Assembly (NCBI RefSeq): GCF_029962835.1
Contig: NC_080582.1
Location: forward strand, 70,738,177 to 70,802,176
Length of the DNA: 64,000 nucleotides
Direction: 5' to 3'
DNA from: Magnolia sinica
Lineage: Eukaryota; Streptophyta; Magnoliopsida; Magnoliales; Magnoliaceae
Shown: positions 11,395 through 21,623 of the stretch, in pieces
Position numbering within the stretch: position 1 is the first letter of the stretch
How the letters are laid out: every line of letters starts with the position of its first letter
The notes under the pieces: model-generated
The model's input: the letters and a program-made list of their open reading frames with translations, nothing else
Database searches by the model: none
What the model was told of the DNA's origin: nothing
Translations under genes and position numbers: made by a program

Positions 11395-13140
11395 TGGGCT
11401 AATGAGCATGTAACACCTTTTGCACTGCCTCCACTCGAAAAGATGCAGGTGCAACCAACACTTGAACTCTTGGGATCACCATAAACTCCGATGCTCAATC
11501 CTCCAAACAAGGAAGGGGCATCCTCATTTCGACGCGACTCTCTTGAGGTGATATCATTTGGGATGCACGATATGCAGATGGGGATCCAACATATTGCAGA
11601 GCAAGGGCGAGCTCGAGCAGAGTAGGCAAGAGCTTAGACAAAGAAATTGCAAATTTAAGCAGACACCTTTAACAGGTGGATGGCCAGCTAGAACAATAAC
11701 TTGAACTAGATGGTGGCTATCCTTACCGAGAGGGCACCTACTGTACCTTAACAAAACATGAAGTCAATTCTATTAGAAACTTGGCACCAGTATCGCCAGT
11801 ACCACCCCCACAACAAAATACGCATCCTGCTCCTATACATGGTATGTGGAATGCACCTCCGCCTCCCAAATTCAAGTGACCTAAGCAAAAAGCTAGAAAC
11901 TTCATTCCTAAAGTTAGAAATTAGAGAATGCCTGGGGGGGCATCATTTCCCTAGGAATCCACTTTACAATGAGAGGCAATACTCAAGAGGTCCAAATCGT
12001 CCATCAGTTGTTAAACCTCAACATCCTTAACATCTAGATCATGACCAGGTTATGCAATTGGTCCAAGAAGTGGCATGCCAGGTTATCAGCTACACTACTA
12101 CCCTGGTATATTACAAACTTTATCCTAAATGGATCGACCGGCAATATCTATTACACATGAATTATCAATTAGATTTTGCACTTTTCACTGGTGACACTAG
12201 TTAATCAACCATAGAGCACATAGGTCGATTTACTGTGTAATGTGGTTAAGTACCTAACAATGATTATTGTAAATTACAATCATTTGGTCATTTCTTAATC
12301 GTAGTGGCTTTTACTTGATATTTTAATTTGTTGCCAAACTCCATCCAAACCTGGCAAGAGATGAAGGAGAAATTCAACACCCAATTCTTCTACTAGGACA
12401 TGGAAATATCTATAGCCGATCTTGCACATTTTCGGTAGTTGCACGGTGAATCGGTCGAAAACTATATTGCCCAGTTTAAGAGAGTAAAAAACCAAAGCAA
12501 GGTATTTACAACTGACGTCAAGTTCGTACAGCCTACCCAAGATGGTTTAGAATACAAACTCTGTGAAAATTTTATCAAGACGAAGTTTGTAAATTTATAT
12601 AATTTGACAAGAAAAGTATCCCGTTATGAAGCCCTTTATCAAGAATGAGCAATGTAAAAAAACTTGTCAGCCGAGATATACTACTATAATCCTAACTACG
12701 AGGTAGTTGCAGTTGAGGTAGTGTCTAAGAAGCCATTTGTGTGTTCAGCATTAGTTAGAACAAAAGCAATTGTAGACCACACAAAAAACTCATAACGTAT
12801 ATATGTTTGATATTACCCGGGCTGACAAAATCTTTGATATAATATTGACCGACAAGTTTATTAAAATCCCTATTAACTATAAAATATCCATGGTCAAAGA
12901 GTTAAAAAGGACCAAATACTGTAAGTGGCATGAAACCCTTTCTCATTCCACTAACAATTGTGTGATTTTCAGGAATATCATTTAGGAATATCATTTAGGA
13001 AAAAAACAACCGGGGATTACTGAAATTTTCTGAGAAAGAAAAGGAAGAAATGTTGATCGACACTGATCTGTTTCTACCTAATCTGGAGATCAATATGGCA
13101 ACTGTCAATCTTCCTAAGTTGACTTGACCGCGACCAAATA
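11395..13140 (+). pseudogene. Ty3/gypsy gag relic, copy 1
   Basis: Translated fragments in several frames resemble plant Ty3/gypsy Gag, the capsid precursor. Recognisable pieces in order are a repeat-region start near 11400-11640, a capsid stretch around 12310-12650 with NLLPNSIQTWQEMKEKF and later HGESVENYIAQFKR, and a C-terminal stretch around 12800-12985 with KYCKWHETLSHSTNNC, a CxxH-type knuckle. Many stops and frameshifts break it. The same sequence is repeated at 35060-36820, and a diverged minus-strand relative is at 59700-60717. Its gag C-terminus and protease probably lie at 39150-41110, beyond the nested insertion. Exact lineage is uncertain. Confidence 0.75.
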
Positions 13141-13344
13141 TTGAACTTAGTCCTTGTGATCACCACGTTGTGGCACGATAACCCGCCAAGAGATACGATA
13201 TATCTTAATAAGCAGCCACAAATGTAGAAGTGTGGTCGAGAGCAATGCCACACTTCAACTGCGAGCCACACCTGTGCAGTCGATGCATAAGGGCAATCCA
13301 ACCGACCAAGCTATCACCTAGTTCGGCTGGTCAAATCTGGAAGT

Positions 13345-14285
13345 GCATTGATTTTTGCACCCTATTTGTCAATCACGTGAGTCGTTGTATCACGTAGTCG
13401 GTTGAGCCTTTGGAAAGTGAAGACCGAAAACACAAGCAAAGATAAAGCATCAAAGAGTAAAGAACATGTAAATGAGGTGTCTTAGTGACCCTAACTCTTG
13501 ACCTAAAATAACCTTAGACCTCTAGATGATCTAGGCTTAATAGGAATACCAAATTGATCATCCCCTAACCTTAGAAATCCAAGTAAAACATGATAAACAT
13601 GGCTAGAAAAGGTGTAAAGCTGTTGTGTAAAAGATAGACTAAAACAACATTTTTCGATGGCTATTCAATGGCGATGCCATCGAAGGACCTTCGATGGCAT
13701 TAAAGGACCCCTCGATGCGATCGATCGAGAGTCAAAACTGTCCAGCAACTAAATCATATTTGTTTTGAATTTCTCAATGACATCGAGGTCCCTTCGATGA
13801 CATCAAAGGATAAATTCAATGGCATCGAAGGCTAGCTCGAAGGCATCGGTCGAGAGTCCAGCAAGAAAAATGACATTTGTTCTGATCTTCTCGATGGCAT
13901 CGAACGACCCCTTGATGACATCAATTGAGAGTTAGAATTGTCCAGCAAGAAAATGACATTTATTCTGATTTTCTCGATGGCATCGAAGTTCTCCTTTGAT
14001 AACATCGAAGGTCTGTCGGTGGCATTGAACATACAAGTTAGATATGTCCAGCAACATTTATTGATTTGGTCAATGGCATCGATAGAGCCGTTTTCTGCCC
14101 ATTTTTTATATTTGGAACTCAAACTATTTATAAAGGGTATTTGGTTCTTGGGCATATGGATGGATTTTTGGTGCAATAAAAGCTTAGGTAAATCCATGTT
14201 TATATCCCTCATCCCAAAGCTCTGTACCATTGAGTTCTAAGCAATTTTCCTTGAGATTAACACTCTTATGAGGATTTTGCTCTCC
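13345..14285 (+). mobile_element. LTR-like block, left part, rich in CATCGA words
   Basis: From about 13345 (AAGTGCATTGATTTTTGCACC) the sequence stops looking like gag. At 13650-14080 it is filled with variants of TCGATGGCATCGAAGG, short palindromic words repeated a dozen or so times. The chromovirus at 14291 interrupts it, and the block seems to continue at 37953-38890. I infer an LTR of an older element, because a related tail occurs at 41460-41815, but the ends and any target duplication are not defined. The left part is repeated at 37010-37888. Confidence 0.45.
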
Positions 14286-14290
14286 ACATT
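14286..14290. repeat. Left target-site duplication ACATT
   Basis: ACATT immediately precedes the 5' LTR. The same five bases follow the isolated LTR tail at 37948-37952. A 5-bp duplication is the norm for Ty3/gypsy integration, so the pair defines the true ends of one insertion now 23.7 kb long. Confidence 0.85.
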
Positions 14291-15070
14291 TATAACGTCT
14301 CAAAAAAATTCGTACAAAGACCCAAGTATCACCCCAGGCAGAAATCACTCAGGACCAAATCCTTTAAGAAATTAGACGAGAATTAGCTAGTGCTACACTA
14401 GAGTACCTGTAAAATTAGCACTAATCACTTTAAATATGATCTGCAGGACCCAAAACGTGCAGAATCGTTAACGCTACATTACCTTAAAACTTAGAATCCA
14501 TCTCAAAACCCAGTTGCTCCTGGGAGCACTTTGAAATTTTGTATCGGACCTGGACCGCACGTCGAAAGTCCGACTACCGCGAAACTAGACGGTTATGACT
14601 GCATTTCTGAACTTGACAACCATATTGAAAATCAAGTCCTAATAGTGCCCAGAAATGCACAACTTGAGCCCGGATTGAAGTGTGTGAGAAACGCGAATAT
14701 CTGTAGAAAACAAACTGAAACTTAAGTGAATTGAGTCGTTCACTTGCAAGCCAAATCTAAGGATTCTGACCGTCAGAATCTGACCCAATTACACCCTCGG
14801 ATCAGGAAAATTTTTTAACACATGTCAGTACGCTTGTGGCCCTGATCGAGTACCGGTGACCGTTGAACTGAAACTGGTCCGCCATGGTCGATCTGTAAAT
14901 CCGATCAGACCGAAAACTCAGCTTGACCTAGATCCAATGTCAGGGAGCTTAAGTCCGACCGCACGTAAAAAAGGGGCCTCCAGAGCAGCTCCATTGGACT
15001 GAAACAGACGCCTTTTGGATATAACCTAAGTATACCTTGGCCCTGGGGCCATTTTCATCAGTCCTGGGCC

Positions 15071-15079
15071 TATATAAGG
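15071..15079 (+). promoter_or_regulatory. LTR TATA box
   Basis: TATATAAGG lies in the LTR; the same box occurs at 25321-25329 in the 3' LTR. It is followed by a CT-rich stretch and then AGAGAGAG-rich sequence, as at many plant LTR transcription starts. The start itself cannot be read from sequence. Confidence 0.6.
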
Positions 15080-17315
15080 GTCTTAAACCCTCTTTCTCCC
15101 TTTACATATGAATTTCTAACCCTAGGTGAGAGAAGAGAAAAGAAAGAGAAGGAAAGAGAGAGAGAGTTGGCATTTGTTCTGGGGATTCAATCCCGCTGCT
15201 CCACGTGCTTAACCATCCTTCTCGTGTCGCTATTCCGGCAATTTCGATTCCGTTTTAATTAAGAAAACCTAACCCTAATCTGTTTTAGGGTTTCCAATAG
15301 TGTAAATGGTAGAATAGCTAACCTATTCCCTTTTGTAGGTTGTTGTGGTGCCGTAGACAAAGACTTAACTTTTAAACTGAGTTCATTACAAGTCTACCGG
15401 TGAAAGGTATGGACTATAAATGTTTAGGTTATGGTTTTCAAGGTTTTCAATGTCAGTTAATGATTTATGACTGACTTGAATGATACCACATGCTTAGATG
15501 CGATGTTTCCCGCACTTTACACATACATATGAACTATGTTGAAAATAGCGAAATCTATGTGTTTGTTGATATGCTTGAATGAATATGGAATTATGATTTG
15601 TGCTTGTCATGATTATTGATTGTAAATGTATGATTGTTGTATACGTGGCATCTCCTTGTGAAAGGATTTGCTATAACATATGTTTTAACTAAGTTATTGC
15701 ATGTATGTAATATGTGTAGTCTAAGTGTTCGATAAAATGCCTCAATGAGGAACTACTTGTTAAAATAAATGTAATGAGGGTGTTGAGATAGGATTCTCAA
15801 TTCCCTTAACCATGGTTATAGTTTTCCTTTATGTATCCTATACACTACTACGTGCTTTATGGTTGAAATGCCTATGTACGCTAATATGCACACTATCTGT
15901 TCGTTGAAATGCTTAAATGAGACTTATATTTAAGTTGGTTGCTACATGCTATTTTGGACTAGCACATATGTATTCCTATTGTATTTGGAGTGTGTTTGGG
16001 ACTATGATATAGTCCAGGCAATGGGTAACATGTCATAGATTGGTGGCTGAGGTTGTTTCACCACACTGGACATATTCGATGAATCCGAGTCATACTTGGG
16101 TTGTCGACAGTGGTTAGGCCACACGGAGTGCTTACGCACTCCATGTCGATCGGTTCTACATACGCTCGTACTAGTCGAGCTCGTCAAGTAACCCAATTGA
16201 CCCGATGTATGTTCACCATGTATGGACGCTGCTGCTTGAACCTAAGGTACCAAACTCACCAGTGAAAACCCCGTTAACCTTGGTACCTCGATCTGCTAAG
16301 ACTCATGAGCTAAACATGGTGATATGGGACACCGTGGTCAAGCTGTCGGCCTATGCTGGGGCGACGAGCCTCCCCGTAGTGACCAGTGAGGAACACCGCC
16401 TCGTGAGCTGAATACGGTGGTATGAGATACGGTATTCGAGTTGTCGGCCAACACTGATCAGGTGACGAGCCCTTTGTAGTGACCTCGAGCATACTTTGAG
16501 ACTGCGTTGAGGCGACGAGTCTTTCTGTAACAACTAGAGTATAAACTAGGCCTACACTGATCAGGTGACGAGCCCTTTGTAGTGACCTAGAACCGCAACA
16601 TCGTATGAGATTTACTAGGACTGACGACCCTAGAATGGATCATTGTTCGGAAAATGATATAAGGGAGGTACCTTAGCTTTCCAATCCTGCTGTATGAAAA
16701 GGTCTAATAAGAACTCAGTAATCATATTCATGCACCGCATTGCATGTGCCTTTGGCATTAAAGTTAAGCACTGTGGAAGGGATGCATGCCGCGACCGTAA
16801 GATGAAGTTCGCAGAGGGAGTGTAGGCGAGGGCATACATCATTAATACATAACTTCCTTGCATTAACCAGAGTACGTAGGAATGCTTGTTGTATTGTTTT
16901 ATCATTACTGCTTGACTGAATTGATAACATGTTAACCATTGCTTTATAGCTCCACTAAGTTAATCACTCACTCCCACGTTCTGGGACGGTGTTGTACACA
17001 CCAACCAGACTCTGTCTTAGCTGCAGGTGGTGGTGATGCCTACGAGGCGGAGCTAGACTTCGAGGATGACGAGGAGGCATTCTCCTATATGCAATTATCG
17101 GGCGGGTTCATGTGAGTCGTGTCCTGATCGCCGAGGCTACAGGGACACTGACTAGATGCCCTTATACTGTTATTTTGTATTTTGGAACACACATGTATAT
17201 TCATTTTGTACATTTTGGGAGTATACATATATATATATTTAACCCGGTAACATGATCACACTTCGGAGACCTACTACAGTTCATTTTGTATATTCATTTT
17301 GTACATTTTGGGAGT

Positions 17316-17320
<5 letters not shown>

Positions 17321-17357
<37 letters not shown>
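17321..17357. repeat. (TA)n microsatellite in 5' LTR
   Basis: About 18 TA units follow a second copy of the phrase GTACATTTTGGGAGTATACA. The first copy, near 17210-17230, carries a shorter TA run, so the segment was duplicated and one run expanded. Confidence 0.95.
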
Positions 17358-17359
<2 letters not shown>

Positions 17360-17558
17360 TATACATGTATTACAGTCTTCCACTTGAAAAACTCACTTGT
17401 CTCTGGAATATGATATGCTGTTTTGGTATAATCATATTCATGTTTAAGGCACTAATATGGACAACATTTAATCATTATTATCTATGTTGCATAAGTGATG
17501 TGTTGGAACTTAGGAGTTGGGCCTATGCTCAACCCCCGATTTTCAAGGCATTACAAGT

Positions 17559-17570
17559 TGGTATCAGAGC
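17559..17570 (+). promoter_or_regulatory. Primer binding site, initiator tRNA-Met type
   Basis: TGGTATCAGAGC lies 3 bases after the LTR terminus. It is the standard plant PBS complementary to the 3' end of initiator tRNA-Met, where minus-strand synthesis starts. Confidence 0.9.
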
Positions 17571-18317
17571 ATGATTTGGTTTAAATTGGACTTGAGTTAT
17601 GGTCACACGACGCACACTGACGTACTTTGACTTAGGAGGGAGCGACAAAACGTAGGAATAAGCATAGGATTCCCAATTTCGCCAATCGGTGAAATTTACC
17701 GAAATCGACTACCGAAATTGGACCCTTAAGCCTCAATGATCACACAAAATGACCCCGGATCACTTCGAGACCATCAATCGATGGGTTTAGACGAAGATTT
17801 AACCCATTCCAACCCCAAATGACCTAGGAAACGTGAATGTGCATGAGATAGGACCCGAAATGACTTGAACGGACTCTAAGGCCAAAATCGTAAAATCGGG
17901 AGGACCCAGAGTGGACCCCGCATGTTTCTGGCACCCCGGGGGGGATGGCATCATTCAGGGGGTGAGCCATCACTGGTCAGGTGCATCGGGCCGGTCGAGC
18001 CGATGCTAGTGGGGCACTGTGGGGCCCACGAAATTAAGTGGGACCCCTTTTATTGCTCTCATTTGCTCCCCTCTCTCATCTGACACACCTCCAAGCTCTC
18101 CTTTCTCCCTAAAAACCATATTTCCTTTCTCAAATCTCCCCTCCATTCTCCCATTTCCTCATTTTCCTTCAAGATTTACACCCCTCCACCGTTTGTAGCA
18201 AAATCTATCTCCTACTTCCTTCGTTTCCTCTCATTTTGAGAATACAAACACCACTTCGTGCTTCAAAAATCTTAGAATCCAACAACCCATCTTATTCCCC
18301 ATTGTTATCTCACTCAA
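17571..18317 (+). other. Untranslated leader of chromovirus
   Basis: No long ORF occurs between PBS and the extra ORF. The stretch has a G-rich run near 17935-17965 and a long CT-rich, low-G segment at 18055-18240 just before the ATG, resembling a 5' untranslated leader. Confidence 0.6.
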
Positions 18318-19628
18318 ATGGCTCTCTTTGAGCTTGTGGTGGCTATATTTTCACTTTCCACACTTCTTTCCCTCATGGGAAAGAAGAGAGCTCCCGTGGA
18401 TGAAGCCAGGCCTAGTCGCCCTACTTGTTCAAGGAGATCGAGAAGCGCCGCCACAGATACGAGCATCGATCGGGAGATAAGGACCAAACGGGATCTCGAT
18501 CCCCAGGCTCCCATTGAAAGGGCTCTGTTGGCGGAGCTGTTTCATGGAAGGTTTGAGGGTCATAGGGTCCTTTTTGAATCGCACGTGGACGGGAAGGTCT
18601 TTGGGGAATATCTGTTGATGGACCGCCTAGTCGAGGCCGGGTGAGATCCCGTGTTTGAGGGCAAGTCTCGTGCGAATGCGAACACTGTCCAAGCCTTCTA
18701 CAAGCATATCCAAGAGCCGACACTGGAGCCTTTGCAGTTTCAATTTCCTGTGGGAAGGCGAGACCTCATAGTTAATGTTTCCTTGATAGCCCGAGTCATG
18801 GGGATGCCGATTGGCGAAGTCCATGCTAGTGAGAAGAATCTTTCAAGTGCACAGGAAAGGGACCGCTGCACGTGATTCTTTTGTGGCCACCTGGTCCACT
18901 GGAATCCAAACAATAGCCTCCTAGCGTCCAAAATGACCGACGACTTTCGCCTACTCCACCACATCTTCACGTACAATGTGTACCCCAGGTGGAGCAATCG
19001 CAGCGAGTGTACACACTTGATGGTGGACTTCTTATACCATGTGGGGCAGGGAGATAACCTGTGCCTGCCTACCTTTATCCTGCGAGAGATAGTCCTGACT
19101 GTACGCTCTACTAAGAAGGTCATTTCACTCCCATTTGGCCGACTCATATGCAAGCTTGCACGTGAATTCGCCTACAGACTTGGCGCAGAACTCCTTGTGC
19201 CGATCCACTTCACCAACGACACAACTCTCCACAACATGGAGATTGGGCCATGACAGCGTCAAGCCCGACGTGAAGAGAGTGAAGATGAGGAAGAGAGTGA
19301 AGAGGAAGAGACTGACGAAGAGGGCGATGAGATAGAAGAAGAGCAAGAAGGAGAGGAAGAGGAGGCCCAGGACACTGATGAGGGCTCTCCTCCTGCTGCT
19401 ACTCGAGAGCGTGATAGTGATTGGGCTACCAAGGAAGCCCGCTTGGCTCAACTGGATGAGGGTCAGGTTGCCATGCGACTGGAGATCGCGCAGATCCGAA
19501 CCAAGGTTGACGAGACCGAGGCCTTCATGAAACGAAAATTCAAGAAGGTGACTCGCACCTTGAGGTCCATCCTGTGCTATGTACAGGACAAGAGTGCACC
19601 TCCACCATCGCCAGATTCTGACGACTAG
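18318..19628 (+). pseudogene. Extra chromovirus ORF upstream of gag (putative plant transposon protein-like)
   Basis: A single frame of 436 codons runs from ATG 18318 to TAG 19626, interrupted by three in-frame TGA codons (18642, 18873, 19251) and no frameshift. The N-terminus is basic and Ser/Arg-rich. Residues about 110-300 have the pattern of the plant 'putative plant transposon protein' domain (Pfam PF20167 from memory), for example TVQAFYKHIQEP, RVMGMP and LLHHIFTYNVYPRW. An acidic Glu-rich tract follows (about 315-350), then a likely coiled coil with RLEIAQIRTKVDETEAF. It is not Gag, which follows separately at 19926. Del/Tekay elements normally go straight from leader to gag, so this is an additional gene of unknown function. 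It is now inactive. Confidence 0.6.
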
Positions 19629-19925
19629 TCCTGCACGAAGTCGTCCTTTTAGTTGCTTTGTGTGTTTCTTTCTTTGTTGCTATGTATAGCCGTGTTGGGC
19701 TTAGTCTTATAGTAGGGTCAGTCATATGTTTTAGTGTTTAAGTTAGTTTGAATTAGCTCGCATGTATCTTCTGCCATGATTCATGTAATACTACATCTCA
19801 TGTATTGTGACAATTTTGGTAAATGAAATGCATGAAGTTTCTTTAAGCTATGGGTGAATGTTGTGTTGAGGAGTTGTGAATATGCTAAATCTGACCTGGG
19901 TTGCATCCTATGTTGTATATAGGAA
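19629..19925 (+). other. Spacer between extra ORF and gag
   Basis: The 297-bp interval is AT-rich with no ORF. A TGCATCCTATGTTGTATATAG stretch ends in AG just before the gag ATG and could be a splice acceptor used to express gag past the upstream ORF; this is inference from position only. Confidence 0.35.
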
Positions 19926-21623
19926 ATGCCACCTAAGGCCACACGGAGTACGGCTCGTCTCACTTCTGGCAATTCGACTGATGGGGCACCTCCCCTGAGT
20001 GATAGCCAGACAGACCCTAGTTTGGGCCCGACTCACGCTACTATGTCGTACTCTCAGCCAGCCGCTGGCCCCACTAATGGACCGACACCTATTGCACCAC
20101 CGATTCCATAGCAAAATCGTGCGTCTACTTCGACGCCGCACATGCCTCAGGCGGCTCCTCCTACTAATAGGCTGGAGCAGATGATGTTATTGATGCAGCA
20201 GTAGCAGCTGCAGCAGCAGCAGCAGCTCTTGGCCACTCTTGGGGGATGCTTTACTCAGAGCATGGGTGTGTCTCCTCCTACTCCATTTGCGCCCCCTGCT
20301 GGGAATGCAGGTGCTAGCGGCCAGTTTGAGCGATTCCAGCGCTTACGGCCTCCTACCTTTGCGGGTACACACCGACCCAAAGAGGCCGAGTATTGGCTTG
20401 ACCGCATCTCTAAGATGCTAAAGCCGCTGCACTGCACTGAGGCAGAGCAGGTGGAGTTGGTCACCTTTATGTTCGAGAAGGAGGCCAGACTTTAATGGGA
20501 CAGTGTCCTTTAGACTATTGTCGTTGGATATGTATGGACGTAGGCAGTCTTTGAGATCTACTTCTATGAGAAGTATTATCCCCTCACTTATCGCCACGAG
20601 AAGAAGAGTGAGTTCCTTCGCCTCCGACAGGGAGGGATGACAGTGGCGGAGTATGAGAACAAATTCACGGAGCTGGGCAGGTACGCTCTGTTAATATTCG
20701 CCGATGAGACGATATGCATGCGGTGATTTTCTGAGGGTCTGCGACCCGAGATCCTCTCGAAGATGTGCTGCACTAGCATACCCAACTATATGAAGCTAGT
20801 GAGCATGTCTATGCGAGCGGAGCAGGATGGGGACAGGCAGTACGGTATGCGAGCACCTATGACTCCTAGGCCTCGACCAGATCTTCCGAGCAGACCTTTT
20901 CTCAGTAAGAGGCCACGTGCAGATTCACCGCCCAAGCTTATGGCTCCACTAGCCCTGACGAGGCGATCAGACGTGTGGTATACCTACTACAAGAGGTCAG
21001 GCCACACAGAGACAAATTGCTTCTCCAGGATGAGGGACAGTGGGTTCTCACCACCTTAGAGGATCAACCGCCCAATGCCTCAGGCTATCTCCGCTCCACC
21101 TCTATGGACAGCACCTGCACACCCCTCCTTTCGACCGTTGGCACCTCACTTTAGGCTGCCTCAACGGCCTATGGCACCACAACCGAACCGTTCACAGCAG
21201 GCTCGGGTGCACTCACTTATAGTTGAGGCATCCGAGGCATCAGACGTAGCACCTGTGGCTTTCGAAGTCACGGCACAGAGCTAAGGTACTCCAGTTTTCT
21301 TATTGGTGGACACTGGGTCCACTATCTCCATCATTTCATGCACGATAGTCAAGCGACTAGCGTTGAATACTACTCCTACGAAGGGAGTGAGAATCACTAC
21401 TGCTACAGGGACCTTTTCAGATGTCACCCGGATTTGTGAGGGTTGCTCAGTAAATTTATGGCACTACGACATTATCCTCGGTATGGATTGGCTCACCGAG
21501 ATGAGGGCAGAGATAGATTGTGAGACCAGGGTCGTGACAGCCAACGAACCTGAGGGCACAGTCTTTACTTTTTCATTACAGGCAGTTGGCCCTGTCGTGT
21601 TGGTTGTTGCGCTACCTTACTAG
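19926..21623 (+). pseudogene. Chromovirus gag-protease
   Basis: One frame stays open in register for 566 codons but carries eight in-frame stops (20109, 20202, 20493, 20511, 20541, 20724, 21057, 21282) before the last at 21621. Domains in order are a Pro/Thr-rich N-terminus, a glutamine run (about 90-100), capsid with RLRPPTFAG and later KYYPLTYRHEKKSEFLRLRQ, a CCHC knuckle at about 355-370 and an aspartic protease with VDTGST (about 460) and ILGMDWL. In the knuckle the first two Cys positions read Tyr while GH and the last Cys remain. Gag would form the particle and the protease would cleave the polyprotein. The start ATG is chosen because it directly follows the spacer and opens a frame reading into capsid. 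Confidence 0.85.

Larger units (their letters stand above)
14291..17555 (+). repeat. 5' LTR of chromovirus, 3.27 kb
   Basis: The LTR begins TATAACGTCTC and ends GGCATTACA; the partner at 24542 begins with the same core and the split tail ends GGCGTTACA. A TATATAAGG box (15071-15079) and a pyrimidine-rich leader mark the likely promoter. The region at 16330-16600 holds about four imperfect copies of a unit with GACGAGCC...GTAGTGACC. A 48-bp direct repeat (17193-17240 and 17281-17328) precedes a TA run. At over 3 kb it is long for a plant LTR but in keeping with large Del/Tekay elements. Confidence 0.85.

Noticed and set aside
13832..14230. 132-codon minus-strand ORF
   Set aside because: It is made of CATCGA-rich repeat sequence, and its duplicate at 37505-37795 is broken differently.
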